Source: an uncultured Caulobacteraceae bacterium (GTDB lineage Bacteria > Pseudomonadota > Alphaproteobacteria > Caulobacterales > Aquidulcibacteraceae). Taken from it: a DNA stretch of 57,768 nt. Every line of letters starts with the position of its first letter. The first letter of the stretch is position 1. The notes beneath the pieces were generated by a model that was given only the letters and a program-made list of their open reading frames with translations, ran no database searches and had not been told where the DNA came from. The position numbers and the translations under genes were made by a program. Shown piece after piece: positions 17,414 to 26,376 of this stretch. The DNA lies in the NCBI GenBank assembly GCA_902826145.1, contig CADEDT010000001.1, positions 23,649 to 81,416 on the forward strand, written 5' to 3'.

Positions 17414-19084
17414 ATGCCGGTTCGGATTTTCGGCGACACGCCACTTGGCCTCACGTCGTCGATCCAAAACCTGGAATCCGTGCTGACGCGCAAGGTCCTG
17501 AAGGTGCCGCGCTATCAGCGCCCGTACACATGGACAGAACGCGAAGTCCGCGAACTGATCCAGGATCTCTGGCGCGCCTACAAGCGCGGCGCGACGTTTT
17601 ATTTCATCGGGCAGATCGTGCTCGTGAAGAACCACGGCAAGTTCGAAGTCTCCGATGGCCAGCAGCGTCTCGCGACGCTGACGATGCTGATTGCCTACGT
17701 GCGTGACCGTATCCCTGGCCGCGCCAAACAATTCCAGACCTTGATCATGGACGGCAACAGCCCGCGCCTCCTGCTGCGCGAAGAAGATGCGAACTTCTAT
17801 TGGGGCTTCGTGCAGGAAGCTGGGCACATGGCCGAACTCGCGCGCCACGCCGAGATCGGCGTCGACTCCAAGGATCTGCTCGTCAACGCTGCACGCACAA
17901 TCGAGTCCGAACTCAGCAAGATCACGGAAGACCGCGAACTCGACGCGTTTATGTCCTACGTCGCGCGCGCCTGCACGCTGAACGTGGTCGATGCCGATGA
18001 GCGCGGCTGTGCTCAAACGGTATTCAATACGCTGAACAAGCGCGGCTCGCCGCTTTCTGGCGCCGACATCATCAAAAGCGATCTCTTGGAGAACTCGAAG
18101 CTTTCAAACACCGACGCCGAAGCCGCCGCCCGCAAGTGGGAGCAGACCGAGGACATGTTCGAGCGCGAGAATTTCGCGCGCCTGCTATACATGATGCCGT
18201 TCTTGCTTACGGGCGAGCCGCTGCTGTCGCCGGGTGATCTGGCCTCGTTCCGCACGGCGGTTGAGCGCGCTGGTGGCGTCCGCACCTTCCTGTTTGAACA
18301 GCTCCCACGCTACGCGCACGCGCTGCGTTCAATCTTCGCGGGCTCCATCGATGTTGGCCCCGCCAGCGCCGAAGTAAATCGCCGCGTCGCGCTGATGAAG
18401 GAAGTCGAGCAATGGGATTGGGCGCCATGCGCCATAGCGTTCCTGGCTGAGCACGCCGCGGATCACGAACGCGCGCGCCGTTTCTTCCAGGCGCTCGATC
18501 GTCTCACTTTCGCCTGCGAACTATCGGTCGTTGATAATCGCGATCGTGAGGATCGCTATGCCAACATCATTCGCTATGTCAGCGACGATAAGATGCTCCA
18601 CGAGGGCGAGGGCAAGCAGCGTGCGCTCGCGCTTACCGACAATGAGCAGATGAAGTTCTTCGCGACGCTCAATCGTTCGCGTAAGCGCGACCGGCAGCGC
18701 CGGCTTCTGCTCATGCGTCTCGAAGCGGCAATGCCGCATGGCAGCGTGCTCAAGATGAATGATGACGTGACGGTCGAGCACGTGCTGCCAAAAAATGGCG
18801 GCCCTTGGTGGAACGAGCGCTTCCCAGATCAAGCGCTACGTAACGAGCTCTCTAACCTGCTTGGTAATCTGACGCTGTTGACCTACCTGCAGAACAGCGA
18901 AGCCGACACCAAACCATACGCGAAGAAGCGCTCAGTCTACTTCGACACGGCTGGTGCGCCGATCCACGCGCTGACCAAAGATATTGCGCCGATCGGGGAG
19001 TGGACGCTGCAGGCCGTCGAGGAGCGACACGAGCGCCTGGTGCGAATTCTCAGTGAAGACTGGGGCCTGATCCGAGCGGGTTAA
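17414..19084 (+). CDS. DUF262 + DUF1524 protein (GmrSD-like)
   Basis: A 556-residue protein with the two-domain layout of GmrSD/BrxU-type modification-dependent restriction proteins. The N-terminal DUF262 (ParB/sulfiredoxin-like nucleotide-binding fold) shows KVPRYQRPYTW at 30-40, FIGQIVL and the signature DGQQRLATL at 81-89, the motif linked to NTP hydrolysis. NTLNKRGSPLSGADIIKSDL continues the domain. The C-terminal DUF1524 HNH-type nuclease has VEHVLPKN near 454 and LGNLTLLT about 40 residues later, with N and K-Y following. Both active motifs are intact. By family it could cut modified phage DNA, but no partner defence genes are obvious. The PLC-fold gene begins 68 bases downstream. Confidence 0.85.
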   Translation: MPVRIFGDTPLGLTSSIQNLESVLTRKVLKVPRYQRPYTWTEREVRELIQDLWRAYKRGATFYFIGQIVLVKNHGKFEVSDGQQRLATLTMLIAYVRDRIPGRAKQFQTLIMDGNSPRLLLREEDANFYWGFVQEAGHMAELARHAEIGVDSKDLLVNAARTIESELSKITEDRELDAFMSYVARACTLNVVDADERGCAQTVFNTLNKRGSPLSGADIIKSDLLENSKLSNTDAEAAARKWEQTEDMFERENFARLLYMMPFLLTGEPLLSPGDLASFRTAVERAGGVRTFLFEQLPRYAHALRSIFAGSIDVGPASAEVNRRVALMKEVEQWDWAPCAIAFLAEHAADHERARRFFQALDRLTFACELSVVDNRDREDRYANIIRYVSDDKMLHEGEGKQRALALTDNEQMKFFATLNRSRKRDRQRRLLLMRLEAAMPHGSVLKMNDDVTVEHVLPKNGGPWWNERFPDQALRNELSNLLGNLTLLTYLQNSEADTKPYAKKRSVYFDTAGAPIHALTKDIAPIGEWTLQAVEERHERLVRILSEDWGLIRAG

Positions 19085-19152
19085 CCCCTCGCTAACCAAA
19101 GCGGCCCGAAATCTTAATCTCGCGTTTATTCTTGAGGCGAGAGCGGGTTTCT

Positions 19153-20772
19153 ATGTCGTTGCTGTACGCAGTCGTGTTCGCCAGCCGGTGTCGCTCAAAC
19201 CATCACCGCTTGGCCGTCGACGCGCTGCGCCACTTGCGCTCTCAGCACGCTGAACGCTGGCGCGATCTGCTGCTCTCGCAACACGTCGAGTATCTGCGCG
19301 GCGCGAAGGCGCCCGACGAAGAGTTCAAGGACTTCAAGAACCACGTCCTTCACGTGCGCGAGAAGGAATGGGGCGGGGCGATCGAAGCTTGCAACGAATG
19401 GTATCGCCGCACAGTGCGCGCGCTCGCCGCGAAGGACTGGAAGCAGGCCGCGTGGTGCGCAGGCGTGCTCAGCCACTATTTCGTGGATCCGATCCAGCCG
19501 TTCCACACGCACCAGACGGAGGAAGAGGGCGTCATCCACCGCGCCGTCGAGTGGAGCTTCTCGAAGTCCTACAAGACCTTCCAACAAATCCTCGAAAGCG
19601 ATTTCGGTGGTTATCCGAACATCGAAGTGCCGCAAGGCGATAAGTGGCTCGCCGACATGGTGCGCGCCGGTGCGAAGGCGGCGAACGAGCACTACGAGTT
19701 GGTCATCGATCACTACGATTTCGCGAAAGGCGTGAAGGATCCGCCTGCAGGGCTCGATCAGGAACTGAAAGACACCATCGCTAAACTCGTCGGCCACGCC
19801 GCTGTCGGCTTTGCGCGCGTTCTCGATCGTGCGTTCGACGAAGCAGCAGTGAAGCCGCCGCGCGTCGACGCTAGCTTGCAAGCCGTCTTCATGACGCTCG
19901 GCGTTCCGATTCAAAGCGTCCTGAAAATGATGGACGACGCCGCAGCGCGCAAAGAAGTGGCGGCGCAGTACGAAGAGTATGTGCGCACCGGCAAAGTGCG
20001 CTCGACACTCGGCGAAGACGACAAGGTCGTGCGCGAACTGCACGCGACGGAAGTTCTGAAGACGCCGCTTTCATCCCTCGACGCCAAATGGCCGCGCGAA
20101 ATCGGCGCGAAGGCGGGCGAAGGCGCTATGGCGCGCAATAGCAAGGGCAAAGCTCCAGTCGTGCCGCGCGCCAAACAGGTCCGCACGATCGAGCTGGCTC
20201 CAGAGCGGACGGCAACGGTTACGCGCATCGCTCCGCCGCCCGCCGAACCGGTGAAGCCGCCGAAACAAATGGTGGCGCGCGAGCTGCCTGAAGGCGCGCC
20301 GCTGGCCAAAAAGGAAAAGTCGCTGCCGAAGGCGACGCTCAATGAAAACGCGCCGGTCGTGCAAGCGCCATCGATCGGGCCAAAGACCGCTAAGCGCTTC
20401 GAAGCGCTCGGCGTGAAGACCATCGCCGATCTGCTCGCGCTCAACGCGGAGGAGGGAGAGGAGAAGATCGATGCGCGCCACATCTCCGCGCAAGTGATCC
20501 GCGATTGGCAGGCGCAAGCGTCGCTCGCGTGCACTGTGCCTGGCCTCCGCTCACGCGAAGCGCAAGCACTCGTCGCTTGCGGTGTTCAGGATGTGCAGGA
20601 TTTGATCGCGAGTGACCCAAGCCAGCTTTGCGAAGACGTCGCGCAATGGGGCTTGTCAGATGAAGGTCAGCGCGCCTGGGGCAATGCGCCGGCCCCGACC
20701 GGCGATGACGTCGCAACGTGGATCGAGCGAGCGCGCCGTGCGCGCGACGAAAAGGCGAGTGCTGCGGCCTAG
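19153..20772 (+). CDS. zinc-dependent phospholipase-C-fold protein fused to a DUF4332/HhH domain
   Basis: 539 residues in three parts. Residues 1-250 resemble the all-helical zinc-dependent PLC / S1-P1 nuclease fold, with SNHHRLAVDALRHL at 15-28 and SHYFVDPIQPFHTH at 107-120, where His-x3-Asp-x5-His fits the zinc ligands. Residues ~310-400 are a Pro/Lys-rich linker. From ~408, IGPKTAKRFEALGVKTIADLLALN is a helix-hairpin-helix unit like DUF4332, with a second copy after CTVPGLRSREAQALVACGV. No signal peptide is visible, unlike secreted phospholipases. The ATG at 19153 is preferred over a TTG at 19132. Substrate unknown; HhH domains usually bind DNA. Confidence 0.75.
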   Translation: MSLLYAVVFASRCRSNHHRLAVDALRHLRSQHAERWRDLLLSQHVEYLRGAKAPDEEFKDFKNHVLHVREKEWGGAIEACNEWYRRTVRALAAKDWKQAAWCAGVLSHYFVDPIQPFHTHQTEEEGVIHRAVEWSFSKSYKTFQQILESDFGGYPNIEVPQGDKWLADMVRAGAKAANEHYELVIDHYDFAKGVKDPPAGLDQELKDTIAKLVGHAAVGFARVLDRAFDEAAVKPPRVDASLQAVFMTLGVPIQSVLKMMDDAAARKEVAAQYEEYVRTGKVRSTLGEDDKVVRELHATEVLKTPLSSLDAKWPREIGAKAGEGAMARNSKGKAPVVPRAKQVRTIELAPERTATVTRIAPPPAEPVKPPKQMVARELPEGAPLAKKEKSLPKATLNENAPVVQAPSIGPKTAKRFEALGVKTIADLLALNAEEGEEKIDARHISAQVIRDWQAQASLACTVPGLRSREAQALVACGVQDVQDLIASDPSQLCEDVAQWGLSDEGQRAWGNAPAPTGDDVATWIERARRARDEKASAAA

Positions 20773-21176
20773 ATCTTCATCATCGTCAGGACGATGGCCG
20801 CGATCAGCACCGGCGCGATGAAAGCCGTCAGGCCGGACGCAACGATGCGCGCTGTCTTCAGCACACGATGGCCCTTGATCGGCTTGTCGTCGCGCGGCGC
20901 GAGCGCGAACTTGCACATGAACGCAAACGCGCCGCCAACAGCCGCAACCGCTGCACCTGCAACAGCGCCTGCCATCAAAGCCGCAATCGCGGAAGCAAAC
21001 GCGATCAGGCCAAGGATTCCGTGGCCGGAATTCATCACGTGCTTCACCAGCCGCTCGGCGCGTCCGGCGTCGAATTGCTTGAACGCCACCGGCGCCAGGA
21101 CAAACGAAAAGAGCGCGATCCAGCCGAGCGATGCGCCGGCGAGAACGATTGCGGTTGCTTGCGCGACAGGTTCCAT
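20769..21176 (-). CDS. integral membrane protein, DUF4149-like
   Basis: 135-residue protein with four predicted membrane helices: around LGWIALFSFVLAPVAF, GLIAFASAIAALMAG through AVGGAFAFM, and SGLTAFIAPVLIAAIVLTMM. The FVLAPVAFKQFDAGRAERLV segment recalls DUF4149/TMEM205-type proteins, but the match is weak. Function unknown. Its stop overlaps the stop of the PLC-fold gene by four bases (CTAG). Confidence 0.7.
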   Translation of the reverse strand: MEPVAQATAIVLAGASLGWIALFSFVLAPVAFKQFDAGRAERLVKHVMNSGHGILGLIAFASAIAALMAGAVAGAAVAAVGGAFAFMCKFALAPRDDKPIKGHRVLKTARIVASGLTAFIAPVLIAAIVLTMMKI

Positions 21177-21289
21177 GCGCCGCGCTTAGCATGAGTCGGG
21201 AGGCCCTGTTCGCGCCTGCAGCGAAACGACTAATCGATGCAACTCCTATGTGTCTTCCCAGATGACGTGACCATCCAAGCCTGCTACCG

Positions 21290-21304
21290 GTATCGCAACG
21301 ATAC
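21290..21304. promoter_or_regulatory. perfect palindrome just before the FabH-like gene
   Basis: GTATCG (21290-21295) and CGATAC (21299-21304) flank CAA, ending 12 bases before the ATG at 21317. The position would overlap the ribosome-binding or early-transcript region, so it could be an operator or an mRNA hairpin limiting translation. No known regulator is assigned. Confidence 0.35.
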
Positions 21305-21316
21305 TTGGGAAACCCA

Positions 21317-22441
21317 ATGACCTACGCGGCTATCACAGGCTGGGGGAAGGCGATGCCTCCCGCAGTCCTCACCAACGCCGATCTTTCGAATTTCTTGGAC
21401 ACCAACGACGAATGGATCGTCAGCCGCACCGGCATGAAGGAGCGGCGCGTCAGCCACGTGCCTTCAGCGGAGATGGCCGTCATCGCTTGCAAGCGCGCGC
21501 TCGCGTGCGCTGGCTTGGAAGCAGACGAGATTGATCTAATCGTCTACGGCTCGTGCTCCAACGATGAGCAAGTGCCGAACACGGCTTCCGGCGTGCAAGT
21601 CGCAATCGGCGCGACCAAGGCCGCGGCGATGGACGTCAACACGGCCTGCACTAGCTTTCTTTACAGCTTGAGCACCGCCACCGCGTTGATCCGCACTGGT
21701 GTGGTGAAGAAAGCGCTGGTGATCGGCGTCGAATGGATTTCGCCGTTTATGGACTGGGACAACCGCAACGTCGCGGTGCTGTTCGGCGATGGCTGCGCGG
21801 CGGTGGTGGTTGAAGCGAGTGATCAGCAAGTCGGCGTCCTAGGCGAACAACTCGGCTGCCTCGCCGATGCGCGCCAAACCTTGCGCGTGCGCGGCATGGG
21901 CACGGCCTACGTCAATCGCGGCGTGACGCTCGGCGACACAAGCTGGGATTTCGACGGCCAGGAAATCTTCAAGCGCGCTGTGCAAGGCATGGTGCAAGCG
22001 AGCCAAGCCGTGATGCAGAAATGCGGGGTTACTCCGGATCAAATCGATCTCGTCGTTCCGCACCAAGCGAACCTGCGCATAATCGACGCCGTCGTCTCCC
22101 GAAGCGGTGTGCCCGCCGATCGCGTCATGCTGACGGTGGAGCGCTATGGCAATATGAGCGCCGCAACCGTGCCCGTCGCGTTGGCGGAAGCGCTCGAAGA
22201 GGGCCGCGTGAAGCCCGGCGCACTCATTCTGATGCCGGCTTTCGGTGCAGGTTTGACTGTTTGTGCGCACCTCGTGCGCTGGGGTGATCGCATCACGCCG
22301 CTCCGCGAAAGCGACGCCGCGTTCCCGCCGAACAACAAGAGCGCGCTAGACCTCGTGCAAGCCGTCCGCGCCCGCAAAGCCGGCGCGCACGACCGCTCCG
22401 GCGAAGGCATGCGCGCGCCGAAGTTCGTCGAGAACCTCTAA
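21317..22441 (+). CDS. 3-oxoacyl-ACP synthase III (FabH-like thiolase family)
   Basis: Condensing enzyme of the KAS III type; these start fatty-acid synthesis or make specialised acyl products. The catalytic triad is present: Cys111 in NTACTSFLY, His249 in VPHQAN and Asn279 in YGNMSAA. The 374 residues exceed the usual 320-330 because about 50 residues follow the last strand (from DRITPLRES), a Lys/Arg-rich tail without an obvious domain. No other fatty-acid genes are nearby, so it may not be the housekeeping FabH. ATG 21317 is preferred over TTG 21305. The stop overlaps that of the GNAT gene. Confidence 0.85.
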   Translation: MTYAAITGWGKAMPPAVLTNADLSNFLDTNDEWIVSRTGMKERRVSHVPSAEMAVIACKRALACAGLEADEIDLIVYGSCSNDEQVPNTASGVQVAIGATKAAAMDVNTACTSFLYSLSTATALIRTGVVKKALVIGVEWISPFMDWDNRNVAVLFGDGCAAVVVEASDQQVGVLGEQLGCLADARQTLRVRGMGTAYVNRGVTLGDTSWDFDGQEIFKRAVQGMVQASQAVMQKCGVTPDQIDLVVPHQANLRIIDAVVSRSGVPADRVMLTVERYGNMSAATVPVALAEALEEGRVKPGALILMPAFGAGLTVCAHLVRWGDRITPLRESDAAFPPNNKSALDLVQAVRARKAGAHDRSGEGMRAPKFVENL

Positions 22442-22956
22442 GCGTCCCGCAGCTTGCCCATAATGATGCTGTCGCGCACGCCAAGGTGCGTCTTCCAATT
22501 GCCGCGCAGCAAGCCCTCGCGCTGAAAGCCTGCGCGCAGGAAGAGCGAGATCGATGCGTTGTTGTCCGGATCGATGTCGGCGCCAATGCGGTGCAGATCG
22601 AGCTGCTTGAAGCCGTACTCGATGACCAAGTTTAGCGCCTTTGAAGCGAGACCTCGGCCCGTCGCCTCCGGCCGCATGATGATGCCGATCTCGCCGACGC
22701 CTTCACGCTCAACGAACAACGCGATGCGCCCAAGCGCTTCGCCGCCGTCCTCCGTGATTGCCCAGACATGCGCGCCTTTCATGTCGATCGTGTCGGCAAT
22801 GTACTGCCGCGTCTGCGCGACATCGCGGTGCGCCGGTCCGGACCAATAGTGGTGCGTGCGCTCGTCGCCGTGTGCTGCGAACAGCGCGTCAGCGTCATCG
22901 AGCGTCAACGGACGAAGCACGGCGCCCGCCGCTTCGAGATTTGGTAGCGAAGTCAT
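22438..22956 (-). CDS. GNAT acetyltransferase, RimJ/RimL type
   Basis: Acetyl-CoA-dependent N-acetyltransferase of 172 residues. It has the usual order: LRPLTLDDADALF, then GGEALGRIALFV, IGEIGIIMRPEATGRGLASKAL with the acetyl-CoA loop, and DPDNNASISLFLRAGFQ. It is clearly paralogous to the GNAT at 24087. Target unknown; the class often acetylates protein N-termini or small amines. The ATG at 22956 lies a base before the stop of the upstream membrane-protein gene, so the two are coupled. Confidence 0.88.
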   Translation of the reverse strand: MTSLPNLEAAGAVLRPLTLDDADALFAAHGDERTHHYWSGPAHRDVAQTRQYIADTIDMKGAHVWAITEDGGEALGRIALFVEREGVGEIGIIMRPEATGRGLASKALNLVIEYGFKQLDLHRIGADIDPDNNASISLFLRAGFQREGLLRGNWKTHLGVRDSIIMGKLRDA

Positions 22957-22957
22957 C

Positions 22958-24061
22958 TCAGCCTTTCGTCGCGCCACGCCGATCGGCGGCGGCGTAGATA
23001 TGTTCGCGCAATTGCTTGGCAAAGCGCTCTCCGCTGGCGCCGCGGCGCGCCGGATAGAGAACGATGTCGCCGGGCTCACGCCCAAGCGCGCTGCGCACGA
23101 TGCTGCGTGCGGCTTCCGATAAGCCGCCTTTGGTGTCGGAGCAGATAAAAACCAATCCCGAAGCGCCGCAGCCTTTGACGGCTTCGCCGATCTCCCACGC
23201 CACGTGCTCGCTGACGTCCGTGAGATCGATAATCGCCACATCAACCGCGCCGAGTGAGGCGCTCACCGCCTCGCGCCAATGCGCGTCCGAAATCCGCACG
23301 ATCGAAGCGCCGCGGCGGCCTTTGCCGCGCTTCATCCGTTCTAGCAGGCCGGGCAGCCTGCGAAAATCGTCGCGTTTGCCCGAGAAGATTGCGCCGAGCG
23401 GCCCAGCGAGCGCTGCCACAAGAAAGAACAGCACTGCCGATGCGATCACGGCCAAGGCAAACACGGCAATGATGATGACAAGCACGATGGCTTGACCGAT
23501 GGCTTGCACGAACGCCTGCACAAGCGCCTCCGCAATGTTCGCGGAGGCTGGCGCAGCCTGATTGGCGAAATCTTCCTGTGCTTTCTGAAACGATGTGTAG
23601 CCCGCGTAGCTCAGCACCAGCGCGATCGGCGCAAAGAAGAACCAGAACATCGGCGCCAGGCGGTTGCGGCGCTGTTCGAACGAGAGCTTCACATCGCGAT
23701 CTTGCAGCGTGATCGCGCTGATCCCGTGACGGCTGAGCTTGTCGATGACGCGCGATGGCCGGAAATCGTCGCCGCGCTCGGATTGAAAGCGGCGCAGCCA
23801 CATGGCCTGGATGCGTTGCGGCGTCGTCGCCGAGCGCGCCGCGCTATAGCTCCAGCTTGCGACCAGCCAGAACATCCCAGCGAACACCAGGACGAGGCCC
23901 GAGAACACAAGATCTTCCGTGTTCTCGCGGTGCTCCAGCGATTGAACAAAAACCCAGAGCGCGCCGCCAACGATCGCGAGCGCAGGCAGGGAAGCGAGAA
24001 AAGCGAAGAACCCTGCCGTGCCGCGGTCCGCCTTGATCCTCTGGCTGATCGTGCGCGCCAT
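22958..24061 (-). CDS. membrane protein with possible TIR/SLOG-like cytosolic domain
   Basis: Not a named family to me. 367 residues: two helices (residues ~17-40 and ~52-70), a soluble piece (FRPSRVIDKLSRHGISAITL, then QDRDVKLSFEQRRNR), one helix (~138-155), a long double helix (~190-225), and a C-terminal cytosolic domain. The last domain has SIVRISDAHWREAV, VDVAIIDLTDVSEHVAWEIGEA and SGLVFICSDTKGG, an alternating beta-alpha pattern resembling TIR/SLOG-type nucleotide-binding domains that act in signalling. This assignment is structural inference only. It sits between two paralogous GNAT genes, abutting both. Confidence 0.6.
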   Translation of the reverse strand: MARTISQRIKADRGTAGFFAFLASLPALAIVGGALWVFVQSLEHRENTEDLVFSGLVLVFAGMFWLVASWSYSAARSATTPQRIQAMWLRRFQSERGDDFRPSRVIDKLSRHGISAITLQDRDVKLSFEQRRNRLAPMFWFFFAPIALVLSYAGYTSFQKAQEDFANQAAPASANIAEALVQAFVQAIGQAIVLVIIIAVFALAVIASAVLFFLVAALAGPLGAIFSGKRDDFRRLPGLLERMKRGKGRRGASIVRISDAHWREAVSASLGAVDVAIIDLTDVSEHVAWEIGEAVKGCGASGLVFICSDTKGGLSEAARSIVRSALGREPGDIVLYPARRGASGERFAKQLREHIYAAADRRGATKG

Positions 24062-24086
24062 GACGTGTCCCTCCGCGTGCGGGACC

Positions 24087-24599
24087 CTAGGCCTGTCGCA
24101 AACGCTTTTCCATCACGACGCCATCGCGTAGCCCAAGTTTTGTGCGCTCGTGCGAGGGCAGCAGCGCGGTCTGCGCGAAGCCCGCTTTCGCAAACAGCGC
24201 AATCGAAGCCGCATTCTCCGCGTCGATGGTCGCGCGCAGCGTGTGCAGCTCAAGTTCACCAAACGCGAAGCCCTCCGCGAGAGCCAGCGCCTTCAGCCCA
24301 AACCCTCGGCGCTGTGCGGCCGCACGAAGCACAATGCCGAATTCGCCAATACCAGGCTCTGGCACACGCAACGCCAGTCGCCCTAACGCTTCGCCACCAT
24401 CCACAGTGATTGCCCACGCGGCGCGCGAGCGCCCAAGCGTGTCAGCGATGTAGCGTTCCGTTTCGCCAACGTGGGCGTGTGCGGCCTGCTGGCGATAGAG
24501 CTGCACCTCCACATCGCCTAGCGCGACGAACAACGCCGCAGCGTCGGCCAGCACAAGTGGTCGAAGAATGATGCCGGGCGCCGCCAGCGTCGGCGTCAC
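24087..24599 (-). CDS. GNAT acetyltransferase (second copy)
   Basis: 170-residue acetyltransferase paralogous to the GNAT at 22438. The two share ALF at the start, RYIADT, AWAIT with [17 protein letters not shown] versus GVGEIGIIMR, and [11 protein letters not shown] versus LGVRDSIIMGK. Its acetyl-CoA loop ([13 protein letters not shown]) departs slightly from the usual QxxGxG/A. Its start overlaps the rlmN stop by four bases, so it belongs to the same transcript. Substrate unknown. Confidence 0.87.
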   Translation of the reverse strand: MTPTLAAPGIILRPLVLADAAALFVALGDVEVQLYRQQAAHAHVGETERYIADTLGRSRAAWAITVDGGEALGRLALRVPEPGIGEFGIVLRAAAQRRGFGLKALALAEGFAFGELELHTLRATIDAENAASIALFAKAGFAQTALLPSHERTKLGLRDGVVMEKRLRQA

Positions 24600-25771
24600 G
24601 TCGCCGCCTTCAGCCGTTCACTCGCCCGTTGCTTCACGCTCTCGCTGCGCAGTTGTCCACAAGCCGCCAGAATATCGCGCCCGCGAGGCGTGCGGATGGG
24701 GGAGGAGTAGCCGGCGCGGTTCAACACCTCGGCGAACGCTTCGATCGTGCTCCAATCGGAGCATTCGTACTGCGTGCCGGGCCAAGGATTGAACGGGATC
24801 AAATTGATCTTCGCAGGAATGCCCGCGAGCATCTTCACCAGCGCCTTCGCCTCCGGCAGCGAGTCGTTCACGCCCTTCAGCATCACATACTCGAACGTCA
24901 CCCGCTTGGCATTGCCGAGCGAAGGATACGAGCGGATCGCGGCGAACAGTTCTTCGAGCTGATACTTCTTGTTGAGCGGCACGAGCTGATTGCGCAGTTC
25001 ATCATTGGTCGCGTGCAGCGAGATCGCAAGCATCGCGCCGGTGCGCTCACCCAATTCCTGAATGCGCGGCGCAACGCCGGCCGTGCTCACCGTGATACGG
25101 CGCCGGCCAATGGAGATGCCGTCGCCATCCGAGATCACGTCAATGGCGGTGTCGACATTGTCCAAATTGTAGAGCGGCTCGCCCATGCCCATGAACACGA
25201 TGTTCGTCAGCTGGCGATCGCCGTCATTGAGCGGACGCTCTTGCGTCGGCCATTCGCCCAGCGCATCGCGCGCGATCATCACCTGCGCCACGATTTCGGC
25301 GGCCGAAAGATTGCGCACCAGCTTCTGCGTACCCGTGTGGCAGAACGTGCAGTTCAACGTGCAGCCGACTTGGCTCGACACGCAGAGCGCGCCCGCCTTG
25401 CCGACGCCCGGAATGAACACAGCTTCAGCTTCGACACCCGGCCCCAGCCGGATCAGCCACTTGCGCGTTCCGTCCGTGCTGATCTGCTGTGTGACGATCT
25501 CCGGCCGCGCAAGCGTGTAGTGTTCCGCCAGCGTCGCGCGAAGTTCCTTGGCGACGTTGGTCATCGCCGCGAAATCCGTCACGCCGTAATGATAGATCCA
25601 GCGCCAGAGCTGCTCGGCGCGCATCTTCGCCTTCTTCGGCTCGACGCCAACGGCGATGAGCTTCTCGGCAAGCTCGGCCTTCGAGAGGCCGGCGAGGGAG
25701 GGAAGGGCGGAAGTCACGGGCGGGTTATGGGGATCGCCGCGCACGCGGGCAATCCCCACACCGCATAGCAC
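24596..25771 (-). CDS. rlmN: dual-specificity 23S rRNA/tRNA adenine-C2 methyltransferase RlmN
   Basis: Radical-SAM enzyme that methylates A2503 of 23S rRNA and A37 of some tRNAs. The radical-SAM cysteines are in CTLNCTFC (C137, C141, C144 from the first start), preceded by [10 protein letters not shown]. Other signatures are [37 protein letters not shown] and the C-terminal CGQLR with the second catalytic Cys. Both candidate starts are GTG: 25771, overlapping the upstream stop, or 25717, giving 373 residues. I give the longer but neither has a clear ribosome site. Confidence 0.95.
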   Translation of the reverse strand: MLCGVGIARVRGDPHNPPVTSALPSLAGLSKAELAEKLIAVGVEPKKAKMRAEQLWRWIYHYGVTDFAAMTNVAKELRATLAEHYTLARPEIVTQQISTDGTRKWLIRLGPGVEAEAVFIPGVGKAGALCVSSQVGCTLNCTFCHTGTQKLVRNLSAAEIVAQVMIARDALGEWPTQERPLNDGDRQLTNIVFMGMGEPLYNLDNVDTAIDVISDGDGISIGRRRITVSTAGVAPRIQELGERTGAMLAISLHATNDELRNQLVPLNKKYQLEELFAAIRSYPSLGNAKRVTFEYVMLKGVNDSLPEAKALVKMLAGIPAKINLIPFNPWPGTQYECSDWSTIEAFAEVLNRAGYSSPIRTPRGRDILAACGQLRSESVKQRASERLKAAT

Positions 25772-26376
25772 TACGCCGCCAGCGCGTCCTCGACATCGCG
25801 CAGCGTGTTCTTGCCGAAGTAAATCTCCTCACCGACGAAGAAGGTCGGGATGCCGAACGCGCCGCGCTTGGCCGCGGCCTCGGTGTTAGCCATCAGCTTG
25901 GCCTTCACGTCATCTTCCTTGGCGCGCGCCAGCAGGCGTTCCGCATCGAGGCCGGAGGACGCCAGCGCTCCGGCGGCGATCGCGGGATCGTCCATCTTCT
26001 TCGGCGCCTCCCACATATGGTGAAATCCTGCCTCCGCGTATTGTGGCAGCACGCCATCCATCTCGGCGGCGACAGCGGCGCGCATCAGTAGCAGCGTGTT
26101 GACCGGGAAGAACGGGTTCATCTGAAACGCGTTGAGCCTGTGGCGCGCGATGAAGCGGCGGAGTTCCGTCATCTCGTACGCCAGCTTGTTGGGAATGCCC
26201 GAGAACGCAATCATCGGCGCCTGGTTGCCGGTGAGCTTGAAGAGGCCACCGAGCAGCACCGGCGTGTAAGTGAATTTCACACCGGTGCGCGCTTCAATCT
26301 GCGGCAGCACGCGATGCGCCAAGTAAGCGTTGGGGCTGGCGAAATCGAACAGAAACTCAGCGCTCGCCATCACCAT
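25771..26376 (-). CDS. 2-hydroxychromene-2-carboxylate isomerase family (DsbA-like fold)
   Basis: Kappa-class GST/DsbA-fold protein of about 201 residues. [21 protein letters not shown] contains the catalytic serine region of HCCA isomerases; [35 protein letters not shown] and [17 protein letters not shown] complete the family pattern. Members act in aromatic degradation or as glutathione-dependent isomerases; no aromatic pathway genes are adjacent, so the substrate is open. Start at 26376 or 26370; both overlap the end of the SDR gene, implying coupling. Confidence 0.87.
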   Translation of the reverse strand: MVMASAEFLFDFASPNAYLAHRVLPQIEARTGVKFTYTPVLLGGLFKLTGNQAPMIAFSGIPNKLAYEMTELRRFIARHRLNAFQMNPFFPVNTLLLMRAAVAAEMDGVLPQYAEAGFHHMWEAPKKMDDPAIAAGALASSGLDAERLLARAKEDDVKAKLMANTEAAAKRGAFGIPTFFVGEEIYFGKNTLRDVEDALAA

